Counted from the first letter of the stretch, positions 24,864 through 33,801 are shown. The stretch: 52,406 nucleotides of DNA from Oscillospiraceae bacterium (GCA_015063685.1 SVTR01000026.1:1-52406); one strand, 5' to 3'. Notes: a model not told the origin generated them from the letters alone. Translations and numbers: made by a program.

Positions 24864-27647
24864 ATGAATACGGTCTCTCCATCAAAGATCTACCGATACA
24901 AAGGCAAAGCCAAAAGCGCTGAGCGTTCACCTTCTCCCACTCATACCGAGACATCTCCCTCCGGACTCACGGCGGCTGAGGCCGAGGAAAGCCGCCGTTT
25001 GCACGGGTCAAACCAATTGACCGTGCGCAAGGGAAAAAGCTTTTTTCGACAGTTCCTGTCTAACCTTGGGGATCCCATCATCAAAATTCTGCTGGCGGCC
25101 CTTGGATTAAATCTTCTGTTTGCTCTGGGCGGTGGCGCGGATTGGTTCGAAACGGGTGGCATAGCTTTGGCTGTTCTGCTGGCCACCCTCATCTCCACCC
25201 TATCGGAATACGGTTCGGAAAACGCTTTCAAACGGCTGACCGAGGAGTGCGGTCGGATCTCCTGCCGCATTTTAAGACGACGGGAGGGAGCGCTTCGGGC
25301 GGAACCCTCTCAAATGGCTATCGGAGAGGTGGTAGTTGGGGATCTTGTGCTTTTGGAGGCCGGCGAAATGATCCCCGCAGACGGGCGGCTGATCTCCGGC
25401 AGTCTTTTGGTAGATCAGTCCGCCATGACAGGGGAGAGCCGTGAAATTGAAAAACGGCCGGACGTCTCCGAGAAGCATACCATGAATCCTCAAGCGCCCT
25501 CCGCTCTTTTTCGTGGATGCACCGTTCTTTCGGGTCAAGGACTGATGCAGGTCAGCGCCGTGGGAGACGCCACGTTCTTAGGGCAGATTTCTGAGGAGGT
25601 TCAGGAGGATACCCGAGAAAGCCCTCTCAAACGGAGACTCTCTGAGCTGGCGCGGCAGATCAGCTATTTGGGATACGTGGCCGCCGCCCTGGTGGGTATC
25701 ATCTATCTCATCAATGCGTTTTTGTTTGACAGCGCCTTTGACACCGCCATCATGTTCGCCAAGATCACAAATTGGCGCTACGTTTGGCAGACCCTCTTCT
25801 CCGCGCTGACATTGGGCTTGACTGTTCTGGTGGTGGCCGTGCCCGAGGGACTGCCCATGATGATCGCGGTTGTGCTATCCTCCAACATCAAAAAAATGGT
25901 GAAGGACAAGGTGCTGGTCCGTAAGCCTGCGGGCATCGAGGCCGCGGGGAGCATGAACCTGCTGTTTACGGATAAAACAGGCACGCTTACCGAGGGAAGG
26001 CTGAGTGTTGGGCAGCTCTATCTCGGAACAGGAGAAAAATTTGGCGATTTTAGCGCCTTGACAACCAAAGCGCCCAACGTGGCTGAGGAGCTGACCTTAT
26101 CCTGCTACATCAACACATCTGCCGTTTGCGGACATACCGATGGAAACGCCGAACGCTGCGCTTTGGGGGGAAACGCTACAGACCGTGCGTTGCTGGATTA
26201 CGTTTTATCAAGACCCCGGCCCTCTTGGGGAGAAATCATCTACCGCATCCCTTTTGACAGCACGAAAAAGACATCTTGCGCGCGGGTGGATCTGGGAGGG
26301 CATGAGGTATTATACGTCAAAGGAGCCCCTGAGCGCCTGCTTCCGCACCTGAAGTATGTGCTCAATAGTCGGGGGCAACCCGTCAAAGCAGATCGAGATG
26401 CCATTGAAGCCGGGATCAGGCGCATGACCTCCGTCGGTGAGCGCGTCCTTATGATCGCGGTCAATCGGGAGACGCTTCTCCCTTCTCCCGTTCAGATTGA
26501 GCGAGGGGAATGGGGGACGCTTACTCTCATCTGCCTGGCGGTGCTGAAGGATAAGCTGCGTCCCGAGGCATCGGAATCGGTGCAAAGGCTGAAAAGGGCG
26601 GGGATCCACGTGGTGATGATGACGGGTGACAACAAGGATACCGCCCGAAGCATCGCGGAGGCTTGCGGTATTCTCGGAGGTTCTGTCAAGGGTGTACTGG
26701 ACAGCGAGGAATTGTCCCGCATGACCGACGGGCAGGTCAAGGAGGCCCTTCCTCGCATCGGGGTGATCGCCAGGGCTTTGCCTACGGACAAAAGCCGCTT
26801 GGTACGAATCGCTCAGGAGATGGATCTGGTGGTGGGCATGACCGGTGACGGGATCAACGACGCCCCTGCCCTCAAGCGAGCGGATATCGGCTTTGCCATG
26901 GGCGCGGGGACACAGGTGGCCAAGGATGCGGGGGACATCATCATCATGGACAACAACCTCCGCTCCATCACAAGGGCAGTTTTGTACGGGCGCACCATAT
27001 TCAAGAGTATCCGCAAGTTTATTACCCTCCAGCTTACCATGAATCTTTGTGCCATGGCGGTAACCATGATCTGCCCCTTTATCGGGGTGGATGAGCCTGT
27101 GACCGTGGTGCAGATGCTTTGGATCAATCTGATCATGGACACTCTGGGCGGTCTCGCCTTTGCGGGAGAAGCGCCCCTGGCGTCCTACATGGAGGAGCCT
27201 CCCAAGCGCCGCGACGAGCCTATTCTGGGAGCCTATATGAAGCATCAGATCCTTTGGTTGGGGGGCTTTACCGTGGCACTTTGTTTGCTCTTTTTAAAGG
27301 TACCGTTCATCAGCAGCTCCTTCCGCGGGTCAAAGGATGATATATATCTCCTGACGGCGTTTTTCGCATTGTTCATTTTCTCATCTGTTTTCAATTGCTT
27401 CAACTGCCGAACCGACCGTTTGCGGCTCTTCTCGGGACTGACCAAAAACAAGGCCTTTTGCCTCATTATGTTGGCGGTTTTGAGTATTCAGATCCTTTTT
27501 GTTTACCTCGGTGGCGCGGTCTTGCGGACAGCACCCCTGACGACGGGAGAGTTAGGGTTGACCTTTGTGCTATCCCTCTTGGTGTTTCCTGCGGAGTTTT
27601 TGAGAAAGGTGATTTGGAGATTGAAGGGGAGGAAGGAGAGATTTTGA
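24864..27647 (+). CDS. Ca2+-type P-type ATPase (P2A/P2B)
   Basis: 927 residues. ATP-driven cation pump. Order: cation-ATPase N-terminal domain (LTAAEAEESRRLHGSNQL), actuator loop AMTGES, membrane motif VPEGLP typical of Ca2+ pumps, phosphorylation site DKTGTLTEG with Asp370, nucleotide-binding KGAPERLL, hinge MTGDGINDAPALKRADIGF and four to six C-terminal spans. Substrate is inferred from the PEGLP motif. I chose the ATG at 24864 with AAAGGAAAGGAT upstream; the longer open frame begins in the serS terminator area and is unlikely. It ends directly at repeat island D. Confidence 0.9.
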   Translation: MNTVSPSKIYRYKGKAKSAERSPSPTHTETSPSGLTAAEAEESRRLHGSNQLTVRKGKSFFRQFLSNLGDPIIKILLAALGLNLLFALGGGADWFETGGIALAVLLATLISTLSEYGSENAFKRLTEECGRISCRILRRREGALRAEPSQMAIGEVVVGDLVLLEAGEMIPADGRLISGSLLVDQSAMTGESREIEKRPDVSEKHTMNPQAPSALFRGCTVLSGQGLMQVSAVGDATFLGQISEEVQEDTRESPLKRRLSELARQISYLGYVAAALVGIIYLINAFLFDSAFDTAIMFAKITNWRYVWQTLFSALTLGLTVLVVAVPEGLPMMIAVVLSSNIKKMVKDKVLVRKPAGIEAAGSMNLLFTDKTGTLTEGRLSVGQLYLGTGEKFGDFSALTTKAPNVAEELTLSCYINTSAVCGHTDGNAERCALGGNATDRALLDYVLSRPRPSWGEIIYRIPFDSTKKTSCARVDLGGHEVLYVKGAPERLLPHLKYVLNSRGQPVKADRDAIEAGIRRMTSVGERVLMIAVNRETLLPSPVQIERGEWGTLTLICLAVLKDKLRPEASESVQRLKRAGIHVVMMTGDNKDTARSIAEACGILGGSVKGVLDSEELSRMTDGQVKEALPRIGVIARALPTDKSRLVRIAQEMDLVVGMTGDGINDAPALKRADIGFAMGAGTQVAKDAGDIIIMDNNLRSITRAVLYGRTIFKSIRKFITLQLTMNLCAMAVTMICPFIGVDEPVTVVQMLWINLIMDTLGGLAFAGEAPLASYMEEPPKRRDEPILGAYMKHQILWLGGFTVALCLLFLKVPFISSSFRGSKDDIYLLTAFFALFIFSSVFNCFNCRTDRLRLFSGLTKNKAFCLIMLAVLSIQILFVYLGGAVLRTAPLTTGELGLTFVLSLLVFPAEFLRKVIWRLKGRKERF

Positions 27648-27753
27648 TTGACCACCTGCGGTGGGGGCGGCCGTCCCGCCTGCCAACGCCGGGGATGTTC
27701 AACCCATGCGAACTGCATCCCGCGAGGGGCGGTACAACGATAAATTGTTGTTT
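27643..27753 (+). repeat. hairpin unit, forward orientation, bordering the large element
   Basis: The unit overlaps the last codons of the ATPase gene and carries CCACCTGCGGTGG. It ends in TAAATTGTTGTTTA at 27741, immediately left of the 0.6-kb element. Confidence 0.75.
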
Positions 27754-27758
27754 ATGTT

Positions 27759-28353
27759 CTTTTCCACTTTCTTTCCTCGGCGAAAGAAAGTGGAGTAAAG
27801 AACGCCGCTTAGTGCAGAACCTACGGTTCTCCCTAAGGACCCAACTCCCTCGTGACGCACGCCGCTCCCCGAAGGGGAGTGGAGCGGCTATCGCGTGTTC
27901 CGTGCCAGCCAACGCCGACGCCCCGCCTCCGCGGCGGAGCGCCTTGCGGCTCATACCGTGCTGCTTAGAAAGCGTTAGTTTGCTTGAAAAAATTCAATTT
28001 TCACGAATAGCATCGAATCTATAGTTCTCACGGCGAGAGGTAATTTCTTGATTGAAAAACAACAACATTTGTCCATTCGCCATCAGAACTGTAGCTTCGC
28101 CATATGCCCCTAAACCTCCCGCTGTTCGGTCAACAAAAACATGTCCATTGGCCTTTTGATGAGCCCCGAGGCGTTCCGCCGTGGGGGCGGGCCACCGCCG
28201 GTGGCTGACAAAAAACACGCTGTTGTCCGTTTGGCCTTTGCCAAACGGCTAGCGTCACGAGGGAGTTGGGTTCTTAGGGAGAACCGTAGGTTCTGCACTA
28301 AGCGGCGCTCTTTTGGAACTTTTCTCTCGCCGCGGAGAGAAAAGTGGAAAGGA
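27759..28353. mobile_element. 0.6-kb non-coding element with inverted ends (copy D)
   Basis: The ends are inverted repeats: a 56-bp core at 27803-27858 pairs with 28252-28307 (one mismatch). Each is capped by a hairpin (CCACTTTCTTTC / GAAAGAAAGTGG at 27764-27793; a variant at about 28320-28349). The interior matches positions 1-330 of the window in inverse orientation. It is bracketed by TAAATTGTTGTTTA (27741) and AAACAACAATTTA (28358). There is no transposase frame. Together with the flanking unit it fills the gap 27648-28580. Confidence 0.8.
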
Positions 28354-28498
28354 TACTAAACAACAATTTACGCTCTCTGTGAAGATCTGAATGTCGTGAT
28401 CCTTCCGATTTCACATGACGGTGATAAGGTGTGGGAGGGACTTTTTATTTCAGCCAGATTCCATTATAGGACTTTTTCAATAAAATTCTCCCAGCCTC

Positions 28499-28527
28499 TT
28501 GCATTTCTCCCCACTTTGTGCTACAAT
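28499..28527 (+). promoter_or_regulatory. promoter of the aminotransferase gene
   Basis: TTGCAT (28499-28504), 17-bp spacer, TACAAT (28522-28527). Confidence 0.65.
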
Positions 28528-28580
28528 TAACCTTATCTTCCGTTGTAATCATCTACATATATATCGAAAGGACACCTGCC

Positions 28581-29792
28581 ATGAACTACACCTTTTCCAA
28601 TAAAATCGCGTCTCTCAAGCCCTCGGCGATCCGTGAGATCCTGAAAGCCCCCAAGGACGCCGATACCATCACCCTGGCCGCGGGTAACCCCGCCCCCGAG
28701 ACCTTCCCCGTGGCGGATCTGGCACGCTTTGCCGCTGATATTTTCGCAAACGATTCCACCACCGCCCTCCAGTACGGCGCAACCGACGGCTACGAGCCCC
28801 TCCGCCGCGCCGTGGCAGAGAGACAGAAGACGGTCTGGGGCATCGGCAAGTCTGTGGCCGACGGCGATAGCTTCAACGATACTACCATCATCGTCTCGGG
28901 CGGTAACCAGGGCATTGAGCTTGCCGCCAAGGTCTTCTGCAACGAGGGTGACACCGTCATCTGCGAGAACCCCACCTTCATTGGCGGTCTCAACGCCTTC
29001 CGCTCCTGCGGCTACAACACCGTGGGCGTGCCCATTGAGGAGGATGGCATGAACGTGGAGGCTCTGGAGGAGACCATCAAGGCCACCCCTAACGCCAAGC
29101 TCCTCTACATCATCCCCACCTTCCAGAATCCCGCGGGCATCACCACCTCCCTGGCCAAGCGCAAGGCCATCTACGAGGTCTGCAAGAAGTACGGCCTCAT
29201 GATCCTGGAGGACAACCCCTACGGCGAGCTGCGCTTCGCGGGCGAGGAGATCCCCACCATCAAGTCCTTTGACACCGAGGGGCTGGTCATCTACTGCTCC
29301 TCCTTCTCCAAGATCCTCTCGGCGGGCATGCGTGTGGGCTTTGTGGTGGCTCCCGAGGAGGTCGCCGCCAAGATGGTGGTGGCCAAGCAGTCCGAGGACG
29401 TGCACACCAACCAATTCTTCCAGATGCTCTGCTATAAGTTCATGAGCGAGTGCGATCTGGACGCCCACATCGCCATGATCCGCGAGGTCTACGGCCGCAA
29501 GTGCCGTCTCATGCTGGAGTGCCTGGAGAAGGAGCTTCCCGCCGCCGTGAAATTCACCCGACCCGAGGGCGGTCTGTTCATCTGGGTGACCCTGCCCGAC
29601 GGGGTGGACGCTGCCGCCTTCCTGAAGGCTTGCATGGCTGAAAAGCTCATGATCGTGCCCGGTGCTACCTTCAACTGCGACGTGACCGAAGGCTCCATGT
29701 CCTTCCGTCTCAACTACTCCACCCCCTCCGATGCTCAGATCATGGAGGGTGTGGCGAGACTTGGTAAGGTTGCTCGCCAGTTCGTTAAGTAA
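28581..29792 (+). CDS. PLP-dependent class I/II aminotransferase (2-aminoadipate/KAT II-like)
   Basis: 403 residues, fold type I. Substrate contact region TLAAGNPAPETFP, PLP-binding GGNQGIEL, IIPTFQNPAG, EDNPYGELRF and the Schiff-base Lys in SSFSKILSAGMRVGF (Lys244) are all present. The pattern matches the LysN/KAT II-like subgroup that transaminates aromatic or branched-chain amino acids or 2-aminoadipate; the exact substrate is open. CGAAAGGACACC precedes the start. Single-gene unit between a promoter and a terminator. Confidence 0.9.
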   Translation: MNYTFSNKIASLKPSAIREILKAPKDADTITLAAGNPAPETFPVADLARFAADIFANDSTTALQYGATDGYEPLRRAVAERQKTVWGIGKSVADGDSFNDTTIIVSGGNQGIELAAKVFCNEGDTVICENPTFIGGLNAFRSCGYNTVGVPIEEDGMNVEALEETIKATPNAKLLYIIPTFQNPAGITTSLAKRKAIYEVCKKYGLMILEDNPYGELRFAGEEIPTIKSFDTEGLVIYCSSFSKILSAGMRVGFVVAPEEVAAKMVVAKQSEDVHTNQFFQMLCYKFMSECDLDAHIAMIREVYGRKCRLMLECLEKELPAAVKFTRPEGGLFIWVTLPDGVDAAAFLKACMAEKLMIVPGATFNCDVTEGSMSFRLNYSTPSDAQIMEGVARLGKVARQFVK

Positions 29793-29802
29793 TTTAATAG
29801 TG

Positions 29803-29835
29803 AAGGGGAGAGCCGAGGCTTTCCCCTTTGGTTTT
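29803..29835 (+). terminator. terminator after the aminotransferase gene
   Basis: AAGGGGAGAGCC / GGCTTTCCCCTT stem with one mismatch, then TGGTTTT. Confidence 0.7.
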
Positions 29836-29856
29836 ACGTTGGTTATTTATCTTCTT

Positions 29857-29925
29857 AATTTTTTGTAAGACTACGCTTTTCCCCAAAAAAGCAAGCTTTG
29901 GGGGATTTACAAAAAACTTTTAAAT
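29857..29925. promoter_or_regulatory. long imperfect inverted repeat upstream of the sigma gene
   Basis: An outer stem TTTTTTGTAA / TTTACAAAAAA and an inner stem TCCCC...AGC / GCTTTGGGGGA together form a hairpin just before the candidate ECF promoter. It could act as a terminator in either direction or as a regulatory site. Confidence 0.5.
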
Positions 29926-29933
29926 TTGTCACC

Positions 29934-29962
29934 AACACTTTTTGAAATTGCGGTACTTATAA
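29934..29962 (+). promoter_or_regulatory. candidate ECF-type promoter of the sigma gene
   Basis: ACCAAC with AAC at 29934-29936, a 17-bp spacer and TACTTATAA from 29954. The same arrangement recurs at 32088 after the operon. AAC is the common -35 core of ECF sigma promoters. A start near 29966 would give a short leader with the ribosome site. Confidence 0.5.
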
Positions 29963-29993
29963 GGTGAGCGCTCAAGAAACGGAAGGATATCTC

Positions 29994-31613
29994 ATGAACT
30001 TCAATGAACAACTGATCCGTGAATATGCCAAAAAAATCAGCGGATTTGCCTGGTCGAAGACCCACCATCCCCAGGACGCGGAGGATCTGGCCCAGGATAT
30101 TATGCTCGTGCTTGGCCAGCATGATTTTGCCTCCAAATCTATCCAAAACATGGATGCCTATATCTATCAGGTCTGTCGCTATACCTATGCCAATTTCGTC
30201 CGCTCCAGAAAGCGTGACAGAGATCATACCGTCATCGCTACGTCGGAGCAGATCATGGCCATCTCCTCAGGGGAGGACATTCCCACAGAGGTGGCCAACA
30301 CCGAGCTGTACACCCGCCTGCGCCGCGAGGTGGCTTATCTCGGGCGGATGCGGCGTCAGATCATGGTCATGACCTACTATGAAGGCAAAAACAGTCGGGA
30401 GATCGGAAAAATTCTCGGCATCTCGGACGCCACGGTTCGTTGGTATCTTTCCGATACACAGAAAAAACTGAAGGAGCGTATGGATATGAAAGAAAGCATC
30501 TACACCCCAAAACGTTTGAACGTTTATATCAGCGGCTACAGTCCCGATTTGAATCTGCGGGGCCTCAGGGACGATCTTCTGACCCAGAATATCTGCCTTG
30601 TCTGCGCCTGTGAGCGGGGCATGACGGTGGATGAGATCGCCGCCGCCATGAATATGTCAGCCGTCTTTATCGAAGATAAGATCCCCACCCTCCTGGAAAT
30701 GGTCTATCTGGAGGAGGTGGGAAAGAGCCGCTACCGTACCGCCTTTTTCATTCAGAACAGCGAGTACGAGCTTGCCAAGATCCGTTACCAGATGAAAAAT
30801 CTCCCTCGCGTCGCCCGCATCATTTATGAAAAGATCAAAACAAAGCTTCCAGCCCTTCGTGAGATCGGCTTCGGCGGCTGTGATCTGGACGAAAACTTCC
30901 TTATGTGGTATCTCGTCACCTTTGCTGCCCACATTTACGATTGTCACCCTCCCTTTGAAGAAAAGTATGAGCAGACCATGCGCGGTGACGGTAGCTGCTT
31001 TGCCGTAGATGCCTCTTACAGCGACGCGGACATCCTGCGTGATGAAAGCTTTACCCCCGAGGAGGCAGATTATCTCATCCATTATCGCGGCATGGCCGGC
31101 AAGCACAACAGTAACGGCCGCATCACCATCCAACAGTTTGATCCTCCCGTGTGTGGCGGTGACCGCCCCATGATCCCTTTGGGAGATATCGGCTACTGGG
31201 AGCGTCTCCGTGAGCTGACAAAGGAGGGCATCACCCCCACCGAGCTGGACAAGGATATCATTGCCCACGCCGTGCGGAGCGGATACGCCGAGATGAAGGA
31301 GGGCAAGCTCCGCCTGATGGTGCCCTGCTTCACCGCCGAAGAGATGGAGAAGCTCTACGGTCTCCTGCGAAATATCGTCTTTGAGGAGATTGCCCCCGCC
31401 GTAGGTGAGCATCCTGCCGTCGGTTATGCGGAGCTTGTGACAGCCCTCATCCCCGACTATCTGTCTGACAACGAGCGAGTGTTCCATGCCCACCACCGCT
31501 TCTACCAGCCCAACGCCTATACCTATCTTTTGTTGAAGGAAGGACTTCTGTCCATGCCCACCGAGGACGAGCAGAAGCGCGTTTGTACGGCTGTGTGGGA
31601 GAATGCCAATTAA
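29994..31613 (+). CDS. ECF-like sigma-70 factor with a 360-residue C-terminal extension
   Basis: 539 residues. Residues about 1-75 form sigma region 2 (HPQDAEDLAQDIMLVL, MDAYIYQVCRYTYANFVRSRKRDRDH). Residues about 110-165 form region 4 with the helix-turn-helix YYEGKNSREIGKILGISDATVRWYLS. The remaining 370 residues begin with a winged-helix-like segment (MTVDEIAAAMNMSAVFIEDKIPTLL) and then an unassigned domain. Ordinary ECF factors are about 160-200 residues, so the tail probably senses or binds something. The ATG at 29994 follows GGAAGGATATC; a GTG ten codons earlier overlaps the promoter region. The small gene at 31631 follows within 20 bases. Confidence 0.82.
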   Translation: MNFNEQLIREYAKKISGFAWSKTHHPQDAEDLAQDIMLVLGQHDFASKSIQNMDAYIYQVCRYTYANFVRSRKRDRDHTVIATSEQIMAISSGEDIPTEVANTELYTRLRREVAYLGRMRRQIMVMTYYEGKNSREIGKILGISDATVRWYLSDTQKKLKERMDMKESIYTPKRLNVYISGYSPDLNLRGLRDDLLTQNICLVCACERGMTVDEIAAAMNMSAVFIEDKIPTLLEMVYLEEVGKSRYRTAFFIQNSEYELAKIRYQMKNLPRVARIIYEKIKTKLPALREIGFGGCDLDENFLMWYLVTFAAHIYDCHPPFEEKYEQTMRGDGSCFAVDASYSDADILRDESFTPEEADYLIHYRGMAGKHNSNGRITIQQFDPPVCGGDRPMIPLGDIGYWERLRELTKEGITPTELDKDIIAHAVRSGYAEMKEGKLRLMVPCFTAEEMEKLYGLLRNIVFEEIAPAVGEHPAVGYAELVTALIPDYLSDNERVFHAHHRFYQPNAYTYLLLKEGLLSMPTEDEQKRVCTAVWENAN

Positions 31614-31630
31614 AAAGAGGAGAAAACATC

Positions 31631-31927
31631 ATGAATGAATTAACCCTGAGAGAGATCTGGGATCGCATCATAGCCACCCAAGAGCAGCTGGAAAACATTG
31701 ACAGATTGGTTTTCTATTTTACCGGAGTCGAGGAATCAGGATCCTTTGTGCAGGTTGAAGAAACCGATTCCGAGCATTACGGCGAGCCGTTGCCCTATTG
31801 TAAGGAGGTGGCTCTGGAAAAGATCCGCTCCATGAAGGAGGTGGCCATCGCCAGAGAGCAGACCTTGAAGGGCTTGCTTGACTTTTACATGAGCGTATAT
31901 AACCAGCAAAAGAGCAGGGAAGTATAA
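31631..31927 (+). CDS. small helical protein co-transcribed with the sigma factor
   Basis: 98 residues, acidic, without membrane span or known motif. It starts MNELTLREIWDRII and looks alpha-helical at both ends. The ATG at 31631 has AAGAGGAGAAAAC upstream. Position directly after the sigma gene suggests a role with it (for example an anti-sigma or adaptor), but this is context only. Confidence 0.65.
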   Translation: MNELTLREIWDRIIATQEQLENIDRLVFYFTGVEESGSFVQVEETDSEHYGEPLPYCKEVALEKIRSMKEVAIAREQTLKGLLDFYMSVYNQQKSREV

Positions 31928-32010
31928 GACCGCATCCGAACATTATCCCATAGTTGATATGGGACGTGCTTTTTGTGTCGCCATAAAATACGCGTAAGCG
32001 TCTAAGCAAA

Positions 32011-32038
32011 GGGGGAGAGCCATGGCTCTCCTCCTTGT
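32011..32038 (+). terminator. terminator after the sigma operon
   Basis: GGAGAGCC / GGCTCTCC stem with flanking GG and CC, followed by TTGTCT. The centre is a CCATGG palindrome. Confidence 0.65.
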
Positions 32039-32087
32039 CTGTATTCCACTGTATTTGAATTTTTTGTAACTTTCCCGTCTGTTACCC

Positions 32088-32116
32088 AACTTTTTTTCAA
32101 AAAAAGATACTATATA
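32088..32116 (+). promoter_or_regulatory. second candidate ECF-type promoter, before the HTH gene
   Basis: ACCCAAC with AAC at 32088-32090, a 17-bp spacer and TACTATATA from 32108: the same geometry as upstream of the sigma gene. A weaker sigma-A-like pair (TTGACT 32140, TATGAT 32165, 19-bp spacer) lies further downstream. Confidence 0.45.
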
Positions 32117-32197
32117 AATAGAAAAGCTTGAAAAAGCTCTTGACTTTATAGCCGACTATCATGTTATGATGGTGAAAAACGACGGAGGCGTGCATAT

Positions 32198-32413
32198 ATG
32201 ATTGAAATGAAGCCTGTGGGTGAGCGAATCAGCCGCCTGAGACAGCGAAAGGGCATGACCCAAATGGCCCTTGCGGAAAAGATGGGAGTGACTTCCCAAG
32301 CCATCTCCAAATGGGAGAGGGGACAATCATTTCCCGATCTGTCCCGCTTGGATGAGCTGGCAGACCTTTTGGGATCAAATCTTTCCTATCTTTTGACGGG
32401 GGAAGGCGCCTGA
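32198..32413 (+). CDS. XRE-family HTH regulator, single domain
   Basis: 71 residues that are almost entirely a Cro/C1 helix-turn-helix (RISRLRQRKGMTQMALAEKM, then VTSQAISKWERGQSFPDLSRL). Such single-domain regulators bind short palindromes as dimers. GACGGAGGCGTGCATAT gives the ribosome site. It lies downstream of the candidate ECF promoter at 32088 and is convergent with tepA, the two stops being directly adjacent. Confidence 0.88.
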   Translation: MIEMKPVGERISRLRQRKGMTQMALAEKMGVTSQAISKWERGQSFPDLSRLDELADLLGSNLSYLLTGEGA

Positions 32414-33148
32414 TCAAGGGTGGGCTTCGGCTTTGCGTTGTCTTTGCTTGTCGATCATTCCGCGGAGGGCACGTAACGCGTTGTCCAGCCCTCCCACCTC
32501 GTCAATGAGTCCGCAAGCCACCGCCTCTTGTCCGTCCAGTACCGTGCCCACGTCGGTGGCCAGCTGATCGGGACGCATCATGAAGTCCTTGAGGCGTTCT
32601 GTGGAAATGCGGCTGTGATCACTGATGAAATTCAGAATGCGGTTTTGCATATCCTCAAAGTAGCGATAGGTTTGGGGGGCACCTATGACGGTACCGTTGA
32701 TACGGACAGGATGCACCATCATGGTGGCCGAGGGCACAATGAAGGATTTTTGCCCCGCCACCGCCAGGGGGACGCCGATGGAATGACCGCCGCCCAGCAC
32801 CAGGGTCACCGTAGGCTTTCTCATGGAGGAAATGAGCTCGGCTAAGGCCAGTCCGGCCTCTACGTCACCGCCCATGGTGTTGAGGATCACCAGGAGACCG
32901 TCGATGTCGTCGTTTTCCTCGATGGAGACCAGGAGGGGAATGAGCTGTTCGTATTTCGTGGCCTTTTGTCCTTCGGGGAGGACGTAATGCCCCTCGATCT
33001 GCCCGATGATGGAAATGCAATAGATGGATTCTCTGTCATTGGAAGCGATTACCGAGGAGGACTTTTCAATGTTTTCAAGCTCTTGTGCGGTGGTCTTATT
33101 TTTCTTTTCGCTCTCGGTGACGGGGGCGTTTTTTTCTTTGTCGGACAT
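32414..33148 (-). CDS. tepA: ClpP-class serine protease, TepA-like
   Basis: 244 residues. A ClpP/crotonase-fold peptidase resembling translocation-enhancing protein TepA. Residues 1-45 are charged and disordered. The core has LLVILNTMGGDVEAGLALAE, VTLVLGGGHSIGVPLAVAG with the likely catalytic Ser in GHSIG, and SATMMVHPVR with the His. Cytoplasmic, acting on membrane-associated substrates in the Bacillus model. AAAGGAGCCACCC precedes the chosen ATG; the frame runs further upstream but only through repeat sequence. Confidence 0.88.
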   Translation of the reverse strand: MSDKEKNAPVTESEKKNKTTAQELENIEKSSSVIASNDRESIYCISIIGQIEGHYVLPEGQKATKYEQLIPLLVSIEENDDIDGLLVILNTMGGDVEAGLALAELISSMRKPTVTLVLGGGHSIGVPLAVAGQKSFIVPSATMMVHPVRINGTVIGAPQTYRYFEDMQNRILNFISDHSRISTERLKDFMMRPDQLATDVGTVLDGQEAVACGLIDEVGGLDNALRALRGMIDKQRQRKAEAHP

Positions 33149-33178
33149 GGGTGGCTCCTTTGCTTTTATTATGTACGG

Positions 33179-33459
33179 CAAATTGTTGCTTGCCGGCCGT
33201 GTCGGCTGCCAACGCTCGGGGAGGTGCAACCCATGTGAGCTACATACCGCGATGAGTAGTTGGTCAGTTGAATTGTTGTTTACCACCTGCGGTGGGGCTT
33301 TGGCTCGGGGTTATTAAGCCTATGTAAGCCGTATACCGCGATGGGCAGTTGGTCAGGTAAATTGTTGTTTACCACCTGCGGTGGGGCTTTGGCTCGGGGT
33401 TATTCAACCCATGTAAGCCGTATACCGCGATGGGCAGTTAGGCGTATAAATTGTTGTTT
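33179..33459 (+). repeat. array of three hairpin units plus a partial fourth
   Basis: Units start at 33179, 33269 and 33358 (90, 89, 89 bp), and the fourth is cut after TAAATTGTTGTTT at 33447. The first carries the arm GCCGGCCGTGTCGGC, the others CCACCTGCGGTGG. The gap 33149-33865 holds only repeats and the promoter of the next gene. Confidence 0.88.
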
Positions 33460-33481
33460 ACGGTTTTCTGACCAACGTGGT

Positions 33482-33573
33482 CGTAGGGGCGAACTGTGTT
33501 CGCCCGTAATAAAAAGTATATTGATAGGCAAAGGCTTTTGGGGAACGGCGGGCGAACGCAGTTCGCCCCTACG
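33482..33573. mobile_element. MITE-like element (copy in island E)
   Basis: Same arms, centre and flanks as the copies at 8381 and 20489. Units on its left point forward and the unit on its right points backward. Confidence 0.8.
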
Positions 33574-33594
33574 GGTTCATAGTAAGCCCACGCT

Positions 33595-33695
33595 AAACAA
33601 CAATTTACATGCCTAACTACCCATCGAGGTATGAGTTTCACACGGGATGTACTCCCCCGAGCCAGAGCCCCACCGCAGGTGGTAAACAACAATTT
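33595..33695 (-). repeat. hairpin unit, reverse orientation
   Basis: AAACAACAATTTA at 33595 and again at 33683; arm CCACCGCAGGTGG. Confidence 0.85.
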
Positions 33696-33772
33696 ACCTG
33701 CTTGTCTATACTTTTTATCATTATGCCCAAAAAGATAATCCGTATGCACCTTGAAATAATTCAAAAAAATAC

Positions 33773-33801
33773 TTTACAATTTCAAAACAATATGCTATAA
33801 T
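33773..33801 (+). promoter_or_regulatory. promoter of the PduL-like gene
   Basis: TTTACA (33773-33778), 17-bp spacer, TATAAT (33796-33801). Confidence 0.75.
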
